A DNA stretch of 64,000 nt from Hsuehochloa calcarea (Eukaryota > Streptophyta > Magnoliopsida > Poales > Poaceae). Shown piece after piece: positions 10,840 to 21,220 of the stretch. The stretch is taken from NCBI GenBank assembly GCA_036346395.1, contig CM070601.1, positions 5,711,383 to 5,775,382 on the forward strand, in the 5' to 3' direction. The position numbers were made by a program, and so were the translations under genes. The notes beneath the pieces are model-generated. The model saw only the letters and a list, made by a program, of their open reading frames with translations, was not told the DNA's origin and did not search any database. Numbering within the stretch: the stretch's first letter is position 1; every line of letters begins with the position of its first letter.

Positions 10840-11457
10840 CTTTTTGATTCGGATTGGCTCGGGCGACGGGGAGCGCTAGGACGACTGCCGGTCTTACTAG
10901 CAGGAGCTTTCCCCTTGTGCGCAGCGCGCTCGGCCTGGTCGTACTCAACTTCCTGTTCGAGGGTCCCCCACTACCACCCTGCTCTCCTGAGCTCCTTCGG
11001 TGCATTTTCAGTTGCGTCAGGTACGTAACGTTTCTAGCATTTGAAAGTCTCGGCTCGCATCGCATAGTTCAACATGTACTTCTGCTTGATGAAGACCCTA
11101 TTGTACATGTCCGGGTTGTCGATCCATTGGAAGAAGTTGCATTGCATCTTTGGTTACCATTATTCATAGATGTAGTTAGGGATTTGTGGAATAGAACGTA
11201 AGATGTGGAAAATCTCTGTGTGTGCAACATTTGCTTACGAGGTGATGACTGCACGTGTAGTACGCCCGGGCGGCCATCGCCGGGTGTGTGGACATGATGA
11301 TCTTAGTCGGTTCTTCGCACACACACTGTGGGCGTGAAAACTCCGGTGGTACCGAGACATCTGTCATAGAACAATTCAGATAGGGTTTAGGCCTCTCTTC
11401 AATCCACTTGCGCTTCCGTATAATCTTCGCGAAGAAGTTCGCCGACGAGTCCGACAT
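10840..11457 (-). pseudogene. GRF-zinc-finger-like transposon-associated protein, exon remnants
   Basis: Read leftwards from ATG 11457 (MSDSSANFFAKIIRKRKWIE). The first exon contains SRPQCVCEEPTKIIMSTHP and ARAYYTC, a CxC...C pattern followed by an aromatic/Cys end as in GRF-type zinc fingers. After an interruption of about 100 bp, the frame at about 11150-11045 gives CNFFQWIDNPDMYNR and FIKQKYMLNYAMRAE, the usual continuation (CxFFQWID) in grass transposon proteins of this type. A third piece to about 10840 is basic, Lys/Ala/Pro-rich and ends at a good splice donor (AAAAGGTGAGTTATG). Such proteins are often annotated in grass genomes beside Mutator-like or similar elements; function unknown, presumably nucleic-acid binding. 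Exon borders are inferred, and stops between blocks suggest decay. Confidence 0.6.
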
Positions 11458-11577
11458 CTTCTTTCTCTCAGTTGTGTGAACCAAGCTTTGGTGAGGTATT
11501 GGGTGTGGTGCTATAGTGTTATCCTCCAGCTCACTTCTCCCCCAGTTCTTTTCTCCCCCCTTTTATAATGGGCCATT

Positions 11578-11965
11578 TCAGTCCGAAAAGGTGGCGTGGC
11601 AGAGTGTAGTCTTTTTGGTCTGAAAAGGTAGCATCGCAGTGTGTTGTCAACTCGCTCTGCATAAGTGACAGCGTGTGTCATGACATAATACGATCTTTTT
11701 TTGGTATGAAAAGATAGCGTCGCAGTGTGTTATCAACTCGCTCTGCAAAAGTGACGGCGTGTGTCATTACAGGGTGCAGTCTTTTCGGTCTGAAAAGGTA
11801 GCTTAGTAGTGTGTTGTCAGCTTGCTCTGCAAAAGTGACAGTGTGTCGTGACAGGGTGCAGTCTTTTCGGTCTGAAAAGGGGCGTGGCGTAGTGTGTTGT
11901 CCTTTTGGTCTGCAAAAATGGCAGTGTGTGGCATGACCCAGTGCGGTCCTTAAGGTCTTAAAAGG
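11578..11965. repeat. Tandem repeat, ~80-86 bp unit, 4-5 degenerate copies
   Basis: 'gtctgaaaagg' recurs at 11581 (variant), 11618, 11703 (variant), 11788 and 11870. Each is followed by 'gcagtgtgttgtcaactcgc' and 'gcaaaagtgac(a/g)g(c)gtgtg' variants. It separates the two divergently decayed cargo genes of the MULE. Confidence 0.8.
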
Positions 11966-12107
11966 TGGGGTGTCGCGATGCTAACTCCCTCGCGTGGTTA
12001 CCTGTAGAAACAAGAACAAATAGTATTGAAAAATGAGACTAGCATAATGTAAGTTTTATAGAAATTTATATTTACATAACATGATTGATATTTACAAGAA
12101 CAAATAT

Positions 12108-13500
12108 CTACTCGCGAGCTCTCTTGAGGCGTACCCCACGTGTGGCTCCAGGCCTCGCCTGGGGTAGCTGCGGGCGTTGGTATGAGTAGGTCAAAGGCTC
12201 AGGCGCCCAAGGCACCCTACCGGCGCGAGTGGCCTGAGGTGGTGTCGCACGAGGGTGTTGCATTGGCTGGCTCGCTCCAGGCGCACGTTGTAGATGTGAA
12301 GGCCCCCCGCCACCCAGGTCAAAATCGAAGTCTGCGGAGCGTGACTCCTCGTGCGATACCAGCTCCTCCCCCCAAAGGGGTGCACCTCCTGTGAAACAAT
12401 ACATTATGCATATAAACATGGTGAAAATGATGGAATAGTACATTGTGCATGCAAACGAAACAAACATACTTCGGTGCAAGAAGACAGCGGATGGCTCTAC
12501 ATACTCGTGCCGTGTGTACGGGTGGAACTCAGGACGTGTCAGAGAAAATTACCGTTAGTAACTACTGGAGTTCGAAATAAACAACCAGACTTGAGTGCTT
12601 TGTGCTGACCTGCAAACTGTGCCGCGATACTCCAAGCGTGGTGCCACGAGGACTCACCCTCCACGTCTGGGTGAGGAGCCGTGGGGCGTGAAGCTGCGTG
12701 GCTCACTCCGTCTGCGCCAGGTGGGTCCACCACCTCCCTCAGCCTACGGTAGGACGTCAGCTCGATTTGTCTTCTTGATGAATTGGTCCATGAGCCCTTT
12801 GATCTCCTACGTCATCATGCTGAAGCGGTCCCCAAGCATCATACGAGGCATGGAGGATGCCAGCTCGTGCATCTCCCACTGTAGATCGACCTGTACACGT
12901 AATAGACAAGTTGGGCGGTAGCACCCCCTGGAACCTCGCAAGGAACTCCATGCGTCACGTGGCCAGGATGTTGTGTGCCGCCAGGGGGAAGCCCATGCTG
13001 GACAACCCGGCCAGGAAGGTCACGTCCTAAAGCGTCGGCGCCATCTTCCCTCAAGGGAGGTGGAATGTGTACGTCTCCAGCCTCCATCGGTCAACCAGTG
13101 TAAGGGGACACCGGTTGTACGAAAAGCGTCTCGATGTACGATGACCGCCCGCACGGTCTTGGTCATCCTCCCACGTCGCCTCCACCACCCTCGCTAGTGG
13201 AAGGAGACCTGCCGCTCGCAACCTATGTTGAAACAATTAAGAACAAACGTGAGTTTATCCATAGTAGTCAGACAGCAATCGAGTACACGAAGGTCACAAC
13301 TACATGTACCTCAGAATCCAACATGGGTCCACCCTCCATGACCTGATGGGCGTGCGCAGCCACAATGTGCCAAGCTCAATCACCGCCTCGCCCTCTTGGG
13401 GGAGGATGGTACTGAGGCGGCGACGGTGATGTGCGTCAATGACTGGGTCAAGCAACTCGTACGACCACTATGTAGCGTGTCCTGGGTCCGCTATACCTAA
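12108..13500 (-). pseudogene. Plant mobile domain (PMD) protein, MAIN / PP7-long-form-like, degraded
   Basis: Read leftwards. Exon 1 (about 13495-13320) ends at a GT donor. The next exon holds RLRAAGLLPLARVVE, LVDRWRLETYTFHLP, then in a shifted frame FLAGLSSMGFPL. This is the hallmark start of the aminotransferase-like plant mobile domain (RWR.ET.TFHLP.GE.T.TLQDV..L.GL..DG). Further pieces follow at 12950-12540 (SSWHHAWSIAAQFAG), and a Pro/Gly/Arg-rich tail (GGGGPSHLQRAPGASQ) ends at the stop near 12108. PMD genes occur both as host genes (MAIN, MAIL) and as transposon passengers; position inside a MULE argues for the latter. Frameshifts around 13040 and in the middle exons indicate a pseudogene. 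No phosphatase domain is present. Confidence 0.7.
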
Positions 13501-13559
13501 AAATTCAGTGCATACATTGTAAATACTATGAAACATATACAAAAAGTAATAAGAAGCAA

Positions 13560-14450
13560 CATATCTAAAATTTAGGTACTCTGGAATTTTCATAGAATTT
13601 TTTAGCTACCATGCTATTTTTGTTGTTTGCAAATTATTTAGCATGCACGAATGGAAACCAAAATTAAGTTTGGATACATACCCTACATAACTTCTCTGCA
13701 ATTTTTTTTTACTGATTTTTAATAGGTACCTTGCTACTTTCCTTGTTTAAAAAGTGTCTCCAGCATTTACATAATATTTTTGCCGTGAACAAATAGAAAT
13801 AAAAATTAAGCTCACAATATTTTATGTCAGCTCTACATACGCTATGCACCTCATCTGTATTTCTTAAAGAATTTTTAGAGGTGTCTTGCTATTTTCCTAG
13901 TTTAAAATTTATTATCGACATAAAGATAATATTTAATGCGCCCAAATGAAACCAAAATTGAGTTTGGATTATTTTGATTAAGCTCTACATACCATATTTA
14001 CCTTCTCTGTAATTTTTTATAGATTTTTTATATATACCTTGCTACTTTCCTTGTTTGCAAAGTACCTCTAGCATTTACCAAATATTTACCGTGTATAGAA
14101 GGAAACAAAAATTAAGTTCACAATATTCTAATTCATCTCTACATACCCTATGTATCTACTATGGATTACTTAGAGAATTTTTAGGGGTATCTTGCTATTT
14201 TTCTAGTTTAAAAAGTATTTATGGCATTAACAAAATATTTATCGTGCACAAATTAAAACCAAAATTAAGTTGGGATAATTTTGATTAAGCTCTACATACC
14301 CTGTTTAGGTACTTTATAATTTTTACAGATTTTTCATAGGTATCTTGTTATTTTTAGAGTTTAGAGGAGTCTTCCTGTTTTCCTGTTTAGGAAGTGTTTT
14401 TAGCACTAACAAAATAGTTACCGTGTAAAAAATTAAAACCTACATAGCTA
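13560..14450. repeat. AT-rich tandem repeat, ~150-bp unit, about 5-6 copies
   Basis: Each unit has 'cttgctattttcctagttta' or a variant, then 'agcattta(c/a)...atatttaccgtg', 'gaaaccaaaattaagtt' and 'agctctacataccctat'. Units near 13580, 13730, 13880, 14035, 14185 and 14340 alternate slightly in sequence, suggesting a ~300-bp dimer as the higher-order unit. It occupies the right subterminal part of the MULE. Confidence 0.8.
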
Positions 14451-14699
14451 AAATGATGTACCACATCAAACAACAATACAACTAAAATTATCTAATCCGT
14501 TGAATTTTATGTCGCTAATTGTATTTGCTAACCTACAAGGTTTCGAATTTAGGTACAGAGTTACAAGAATATTTACCTACAGAATGAGCGACCAGATCTA
14601 CTGCTCTGTCTCTCTCTCCTCCGCTAGGAACTGACAGGGCTTCACTACGTCTCATCTCTCCTTTCCTCCGCTCTCTTCTGCTAGCAACAGGAAGTTGCA

Positions 14700-14826
14700 C
14701 CGGCGACAGGCAGAAACTTGGTGGCTATCGCCGTTTGGACTGCCGACAGACATCTATTTTTGTAAAAAAAAATGACTATTTTTTGTAATTATTTTTTAAA
14801 TTAATATTATTTTTTTAAAAATTTCT
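14700..14826 (-). repeat. Right terminal inverted repeat of the MULE
   Basis: Reverse-complement partner of 9970-10075; ends at 14826 just before the TATTGTTGC target duplication. Confidence 0.8.
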
Positions 14827-14835
14827 TATTGTTGC

Positions 14836-15674
14836 TTCCAACTTGATCATATGCACTGAAGTACATTGTCTTGTATGTTGTGGTTCCAACCTTGCCCTGA
14901 TTCAGGCCTGAAAATGCGCTTGCTTAGGTTGTTGGTTAATGTAGGGTTTCATATGTGTGAGTTGTCATGTCCATTGTTACATCTCAATCATGCATATCCA
15001 TGGTCTTGGGTGATTACTTCAAGCTATCTCTTACAAAGATTATTATGGTTTGGAAAAGTGTGTCCTTATACTTCCCGAGTATCCTGTCTACCGCTCAACT
15101 GGGTGATGTTTTGCAGTATCTAGCTATCAGAGGGAAAAGGTTCAGAAGGGGAAGACAAAGAGGGGCATATGAAACTGACAGAATCTAGTATCATTCAGAA
15201 CGAGTTTCAATTATTAGCAGTACACATGCAAAGACATGATAAGCATGAATATGTAGACATCAGAAGAACAAAACGTCGCCATCTGATTGTTACCCATGTC
15301 TGCCAATTCATCTCAAGGAAAACTTCAAGGAGGTTTGGAAGCTTCTGATTTTTTCCAGCTTTTGTCCTTGTTGAGTTCTCAGCATGGATCCAACATGAGA
15401 AATTTTGCAATCAAGGAATGAAAAACTGGCAGAGATAAAGACCTACGTGTTGTCTGGTGCTCTATTATTCACTACTGCTAGCAGTACCACTTGACGAATT
15501 AAGCCATCTTTGTGGGGTTAGTTTTGTGATTTTATGTCACCTTTTCCATCAGTTTAACCACGTTGACTGAAGTTGAGGTAAATTGTTAGACCATGTGGAC
15601 TGGTCGTAGTATTTATGATGATGAATAATTGACAGTTGGGTTGCATTGATATTTGCGTTTGTGAGAATTTCGGT
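14836..15674. other. Non-coding stretch between MULE and LTR
   Basis: No domain recognised on either strand. The frames of 60-85 codons (14866-15188 +, 15207-15410 -) show no family motif. Composition is ordinary for an intergenic or intronic region. Confidence 0.3.
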
Positions 15675-17199
15675 TGTTGGAATTTTCAGTCTGGGTGGTC
15701 CAATCGGTGATACTCGAGATCCCTTTCAACTGGACTTAGAGTATTGTAGCACCGACTACTATAGCTCTGAGTGTCGAGTGATATAGCTCGAGTCTTGTAT
15801 CTCAAGATCTTGTAATTATGACTCCGAAGTGATAGAGCTCGAGGTTACGTAATTTTGAGTCTTAGAGTGATAGAACTCAAGTCTTGTATCTATGAGTACT
15901 GTAGATCTGAGTACCGAGTGGTAGAGCTCTGAGAAATGTACTCAATCGTAAGTCGAGATGTGTAACGAGTACGAAGGATGGTCGAAGCTACAGTGACTGG
16001 TCGATGGTCAAAGCTATAGTACTAGTCGATGGTCGAAGCTGCAGTGCTGGTCGATGGCCGAAGCTACAGTGCTGGTAAGTGGTCGTAGACTTCTGGTAAG
16101 TGGTTGTAGGTCTCTGATCGGCAGTCGTAGCTTTGAGTACTTCAATTATTGTAATTTTCGAGTACCTCGAGTACTCGTGTCTGGTCGGGCAGCGGTATGA
16201 TCGGCGTGTACACAGCGGTAAGACCGGTTTTACAGAGTCGTCTCGAGTTATTTTTCTGAAAGCTGGAATTTATGGTCGTGGATAATCTGGTTCGTAATTA
16301 TTGATAAATGAGGTTGTGATATGCGTGTGTGAATTGATATTGGTCAAGTTGGAGAACTTGTGCTGGGAAAAACGTTCTTTGATCTTTACATGTGCAGGTT
16401 GAGCGTGAAGATGGTCATGATCGTTGATGAGGAAGGCCGGGACTAGGATGGAGAAATCCAAGGTTCAGGTGGTCGTGGATGTCACGAGATGATCGTGCTT
16501 ATGCTGGGGCACATAGAGATCAAAGGGGATGCATGTTACATGGTTGAAGCTATAGGAGGTGTCGTCCTGAAGATTTCTAAGCGTGAGGATGTTTGGAATG
16601 TGCTCTTAAAAACGGAAGGTTGAGAGATTTTGGAAAACCCGTGATTTGGGGGGTTTTGGGTCCCTTGATTTTCAGAAGAGATAAAATTGTGTGTCCATGT
16701 TGATAAGGACACGGTTTAGGGCCCTAACATATAAAAGCCGGAAGAGGCTAAGTGTTACACGAGGTGGTTGGCGGCGGCGGCTTCCAGTAGAGAGTTTTTG
16801 GTGTTTTCATGCTAGGGTTTGAGGGGTGTCGTCAGAGCACTTTCTAGCCACAGAACATGATTGAGCAATAACAGATCAAATCTATTCCAAGAAAGATTAG
16901 TCATCTCTGCTAGAGTGTGATTCTGGAGTGTTCGACTTGTTCCTGTTCATCGTTTTCTGCATGTTCTTCTGTCTTCGACCAACGTTTGTGTTGATCAGTC
17001 TTCGACTTGTTCTTGTTCCGAGCGGTGGTCGGAACTCCCATTGATCAGGTCGTTTTCATCGTCTTCGATGGCGGTGAGTTGTTCTCCGATTGTCGACAAT
17101 AGCTTTGGTGGCGGAACATATCGAGCCGATCCAAGCGACTACTACGAGGAGTCAAACTCGTACGAGTAGGTTGTATTCAGTTGTCGGTTGAATCCAACA
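15675..17199 (+). mobile_element. Probable LTR (solo or remnant), TGTTGG...CCAACA
   Basis: Starts TGTTGGAATTTTC and ends AATCCAACA, the short inverted termini typical of copia-class LTRs, over ~1.5 kb. It contains a TATA box (tataaaag at 16730-16737) preceded by 'gggccctaacata' and followed by a GC-rich leader-like stretch. A tandem array of 'gtcgatggtcgaagctacagtgctg' units (~26-28 bp, 4 copies) lies at 15975-16080. No clean target duplication brackets it: 'tcggt' occurs just before 15675 and again at 17209-17213, ten bases beyond the proposed end. Borders are therefore uncertain. An initiator-Met-like 'tggtatcaaat' at 17550 may be a leftover primer site. Confidence 0.4.
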
Positions 17200-17389
17200 C
17201 AGATCTTCTTCGGTAAGTCGAAAAGAAGGCACTGCAATCATTCACTCACTCTCTGATTGTCGTATCCGATCCTACCTAAACATATGATTGACTGTAACCA
17301 TTATGTCATAGGCACATCGGTATTTTGTCTCTTAAAGTGATTGTGATAAAAAAAAAGGTCAATTTGCATCTAAAAAACTTATTCTTTGC

Positions 17390-17556
17390 TTCGTCCATAG
17401 GTCACAATCCATAGGTCACATGTGTATACTTTGCATGCGATGTGGTAGCGATATTAGTTCTCGTCAGTCACGATTTAGTCCATAGGTCACAATCCATAGG
17501 TCACGTATTAAATCGAGTCGAGTATTCGTCCATAGGTCACAATCCATAGGTGGTAT
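17390..17556. repeat. Three spaced copies of 'gtccataggtcacaatccat'
   Basis: The 20-base word, followed by 'aggt(c/g)', begins near 17394, 17479 and 17529. Copies are separated by unrelated 30-60-bp sequence, so this is a dispersed short direct repeat rather than a clean satellite. Confidence 0.7.
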
Positions 17557-17602
17557 CAAATTCGTAAGTCTTAACCCTAAGAAGGAGGACAACAGCTAGT
17601 TT

Positions 17603-17604
<2 letters not shown>

Positions 17605-17636
<32 letters not shown>
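17605..17636. repeat. (AT)n microsatellite at the Ty3 insertion site
   Basis: Alternating AT run immediately left of the 5' LTR. A similar 'gacaaca(g/a)ctagttt' plus (AT)n lies right of the element (about 30729-30793), so the target already held two such blocks. Confidence 0.8.
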
Positions 17637-17637
<1 letters not shown>

Positions 17638-17638
<1 letters not shown>

Positions 17639-18453
17639 GACGAGGATCTGATAATCCTCATTTTATCTTTTATCTGTAATTCTTATTATGGGTAAATATG
17701 ATGTCACATAGTCCCCAGAAGTACCCCTTATTTCTATAAGGAGAGGCCTAACCTTTGATTGTAAGTTCTTCTACAATCACCCCATAGTCGTAAGTTCTTC
17801 TACGACTACATCATGGTCGTAAGTCCTTCTCGACCATTACATAGTCGTAAGTTATTCTCATCGACGCTACGATCGTAAGTCCTTCTACGACCACTACATA
17901 GTCGTAAGTTCTTCTACGATCGCTACGATCGTAAGTCCTTCTACGACCGGAAAACTACGACCACCTTATAATCAAACCTACAGACGGGTAGGTCCAATTG
18001 ATTAAGGAATCGAGCGGTCTACACGCACTATTATTCCGCGTATTAATGGTGTGTAAATACCCCATTATCTACGGAAGATAATTGCGGACGGCGTGAAGAA
18101 GTCAAAGCGCCGTAATTACTACCATCATGCGTTACTACATTAATTAGGCGCATCTTAGTAGAGACAAGCGGCTACTTCTTCACGACTATATAAGGGCATC
18201 AATCGGAGAGATAGAGAGGCGGACAAGAACGGCGACAAACAAGGGCTAGTCAAGTAGAAACACAAGCACTATTCTCTGTAATAGTTTTAGTCCTTTCTTT
18301 GGATCATCAAGAATACCATACACACGGGATTAGGGTTATTATTCTCTCGGAGAAGGCTGAACTGTCTAAACATCCGTGTCAATCCACTCTGCGTGATCTT
18401 ATCTCTAGGAGACCCCGAATCAAATAATCTTTCGTAAGATCGGTTCTAATACA
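17638..18453 (+). repeat. 5' LTR of the Ty3 element
   Basis: Holds the hairpin array (17757-17965), TATATAA at 18187-18193 as likely core promoter, and the conserved end 'ctctaggagaccc...gtaagatcgg'. Relative to the 3' LTR the last bases (ACCGAC) seem to be missing before the primer site, so the exact end is uncertain by ~7 bp. Confidence 0.9.
17757..17965 (+). repeat. Array of ~22-24-bp hairpins in the LTR
   Basis: Repeated unit: arm + AAGT(T/C)(C/A)TTC + complementary arm. Examples are GATTGTA/TACAATC (17757-17778), TAGTCGTA/TACGACTA (17785-17808) and TGGTCGT/(A)CGACCA (17814-17836), then further partly overlapping GTCGTA and GATCGTA units to 17965. Arms differ from unit to unit, yet the two arms of a unit match each other. 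Similar arrays lie at 30008-30210, 1412-1575, 26641-26770 and 28290-28395. Confidence 0.8.
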
Positions 18454-18458
18454 AGCGG

Positions 18459-18476
18459 TTGGCGCCGATCGTGGGG
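18459..18476 (+). promoter_or_regulatory. Primer-binding site
   Basis: 'ttggcgccgatcgtgggg' follows the 5' LTR. TGGCGCC-type sites are usual in plant Ty3 elements and prime minus-strand DNA from a host tRNA; I do not assign the tRNA. Confidence 0.7.
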
Positions 18477-18528
18477 ATCTTAGGTAATCTCTTGTCAACA
18501 TACTCTCTTTTTCCAATCTCATGCAATC

Positions 18529-20720
18529 ATGGCGGGAGAATGGAGCGAGGAAGCTGGTTTGACTTGGCGGTCTGTGAGACGTCGACATGGATGCGGTTTC
18601 GACTATGAGCGAGTGATGCATCCGTGATGGTGATGTTGCCTTGAGATTATTCTCGAAACCATCCCATTAATAGAGTTGAGGAGGATCCTTATCCCCACAA
18701 CAATACGTCCAACAGAGGAGCCATTTCCCTCAAAGGACAAGGGTCAATCAGACCAGGACCGCCCCGGGAGGACTCACAACGCGACGAGTTTTCTCTCAAG
18801 TGTTCAAGTCCCTTAAGACGGTCAGACTTGGTAAGTCAAGTTCAGGAGCCACCATTCCGAGGACTCCACCGACATCTAGTGATTCTCTCTCTGGGGTAAC
18901 TCCGGAGAGGGTGGGATCAAGCATGCTTTTCTGCAAATTCGGCCGAGTCTCCATGGATCTCATTTGCGAATGGAGGCGATTATAACCGGAGTTCCCCTAC
19001 GGAGGATTACTCCAAGTCGCCGAGATGGTGTCCTCGAGCACTCCTCAGCGGGAGGCCTCGGCGCAAGTGAGAATCATCAGCGGAGGTCTTCGTCCTTCCC
19101 CAAATCGAGTCGACCTCATGGAGGCCGAGATAAGGACACTCCCGAAGATCACACTGCGCGCCCCTCGTGGTAATGGCAAGGGCACCACCATTGGCGAGAG
19201 AGGACCAACACTCGATGAGCGAGGAAATCCTCGACATTCTCGCACTCCACTAAGAAGGCCTCAAAGACACGAGGAGGAGGATTTTGATGTCGTCGGAAGA
19301 AAGAAAATTGCAGTCCGGAAGAACTTGCACAGGCGCATTCAACATCGATCGGAGGTACAAGAACTCCGAACATCAGCGACTTGCTCGAGAATCCCGATCA
19401 AGAGCTTGCTCGAGCGCGGTCACGATCTCTTTCTTTGAAGAGATTACGCAAAGACTTCGAATTGTAATGACAAGGCGGAGGTACCTCATCGACAACACTC
19501 GGTAGTCGTAGCAATCGACTTCCTCGGCTACCGATCAATCGAATATTTCTCTCGTAGGAATCGACACGACCATAAGTCGAATCGATTCCTATTGAGAAAT
19601 ACCTTTCGATCGGTGAAGATCAAGAAGCCCCTCGAAGAGGTGATCATTCACCACTCGACAAAGAAATTCTAGCGAGTGGAATACGAGGAGTATTCTCCTC
19701 GTGGGCGAGGCCTACTACTGAGCAAGTCACTGTTGCAGGGTATCGTCGTATCACGATCACTGGTGACATTAACCCTTCTTTTCTACAAAGAAGGCGTCAA
19801 GAAGTGATTCTGGGATGCGGGCATTTTCGCCGACCTTGAGCGATTCATTTGCCACCTCATTTTCGACCGGTGAACATGGAGAAATTTGATGGATCTCAAA
19901 ATCCCATCGAATTTCTTGAGATCTATCTAACGGTGTCCGAAGCGGCGGGAGGAGGAGAGCATGTAATGGCGAATTACCTTCCGGCGTGCTCGAAGGATCC
20001 GCTCGATCGTGGTTATTAAACCAACCACTCGAGTCGATCTACTCTTGGCAACACCTCTGTGATCTTCTCTGGCGAATTTCCAAGGCACATACAAGCATAC
20101 GGAAAGAAGGCGACTTGCCGGATAAAGCAGAACAACAACGAGACTTTGCGTCAATTCATCAAGCGCTTTAGTCGGGTTAAGTAACTCAATTAGGAAATTT
20201 CGATTCCTCTGTGATCGGGGCTTTTAAGCAAGGAGTCGCGATGAAGAATAACGGAGGACATTGCTACGAATCCTCCCAACAACTTGTTCTTAGAACTCTT
20301 GAGATGGCGATCGATATGCAAGCGCTACGAGCGGTCGAGTGGAACAACACTATCGATCGAGAAACATATACTCCTCGAGAGCGGTGAAGTTGGTAAAGAT
20401 AAAAAACAAAAAGTCCAAGAAGAAAATAAAAGTCAAAAGCCACAAACTAGTGGTTTCAAGGAGGTTTTAGTAGTAAAAGATAGAGAGCCCCAAACCACCA
20501 AGTCGAACCACGATCAAGGCAAAGGTAAGCGCCACGATCGTAGGAGCGACAAACCAAGGTGGTGTCCTTTTCATAAAAGGAAGGACATGACCTCCAAGAA
20601 TCGCCAGAGTTTTCCAAAGAAAGCTCGAAGACTACTACAACGGACAAAGCACCACTCCCTACTCTCGGCGGGTAGGACATACGAGTGGCCAAAAGTCGTC
20701 GGATGATGAGGAGATGCCGT
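18529..20720 (+). pseudogene. gag region of the Ty3 element (capsid-like), frameshifted
   Basis: Structural protein region that would package element RNA. A start-like ATG at 18529 gives MAGEWSEEAG and soon hits a shift. The diagnostic part is 19872-20240: NMEKFDGSQNPIEFLEIYL, ANYLPAC, then in the next frame GSARSWLLNQPLESIYSW and LCDL, i.e. the retrotransposon gag (capsid) domain pattern (F..YL, A..L.G.A..W...L....I.SW..L). The C-terminal part is Lys-rich and includes RWCPFHKRK near 20560-20590, the degenerate zinc-binding segment seen in Tat-type gag instead of a clean CCHC knuckle. At least three frame changes occur between these blocks. Confidence 0.75.
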
Positions 20721-20889
20721 TCAAGATCCATAACATACCGTTGAGCACATCTACGGAGGATCATCGACATACGACTCAAGCGACAACTTAAAGGCTGCCG
20801 GACGAGAGGTAAATTCCATACATACTCCTCTTGTCAATAAATTAACCGAAGTGGATCGGAAGTTACCATCTCTTTTGAGAAGGACGACT

Positions 20890-21020
20890 GCCCGATCACT
20901 ATGAGTCGATCAGGTCGATTTCCGATTGTGGTCGAACCCACCATCAACAAGCTGTCGAATCAATCAGTGTTAGTTGATGGTGGCGATTCTTTGAACATAT
21001 TATTTACCAAAGCCCGGATG
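20890..21020 (+). pseudogene. Aspartic protease (retropepsin) remnant
   Basis: FPIVVEPTINKL then VLVDGGDSLNILF, matching the Tat-type protease pattern (V...(I/V)DGG(S)SLNILF) with the catalytic Asp inside VDGG. In active copies this cleaves the polyprotein. The frame is lost soon after, near 21020. Confidence 0.7.
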
Positions 21021-21220
21021 AGATGCAAGTACCCAGGACAAAGGTAAGGCCGGTACGATATTCCTTCCATGGAATCGTACCGGGGTCTTCGGCCAAACCC
21101 ATTGGCCAAGTTTCTCTTCCTTTAACATTTGGCTCGCCAAGTAATTTCAGGGACGGAGAAAGTCTCCTTTGATGTGGTCGATTTCGATCGACATATAACG
21201 CCATACTCGGACGACCAACT

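Larger units (their letters stand above)
9970..14826. mobile_element. Mutator-like element (MULE), 4857 bp, cargo-bearing, no transposase seen
   Basis: Flanked by a perfect 9-bp direct repeat TATTGTTGC at 9961-9969 and 14827-14835, the target-duplication length of Mutator elements. The ends are long inverted repeats. Left (9970-10075) reads TAATTTTTTTAAAATAATAT...TGTCTGCCGC; the reverse complement of the right end (14700-14826) reads AGAAATTTTTAAAAAAATAAT...TGTCTGTCGG, and both continue with 'cagtccaaacggcg' or close to it. Inside are a GRF-like gene remnant, a plant-mobile-domain gene remnant and two tandem-repeat blocks. I find no MURA transposase, so this is probably a non-autonomous element. 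Element identity rests on structure rather than on a transposase. Confidence 0.85.

Noticed and set aside
17390..17556. Regularly repeated 20-base word resembling a CRISPR array
   Set aside because: Only three copies with unequal spacers, in a plant-type retroelement context with no cas genes.
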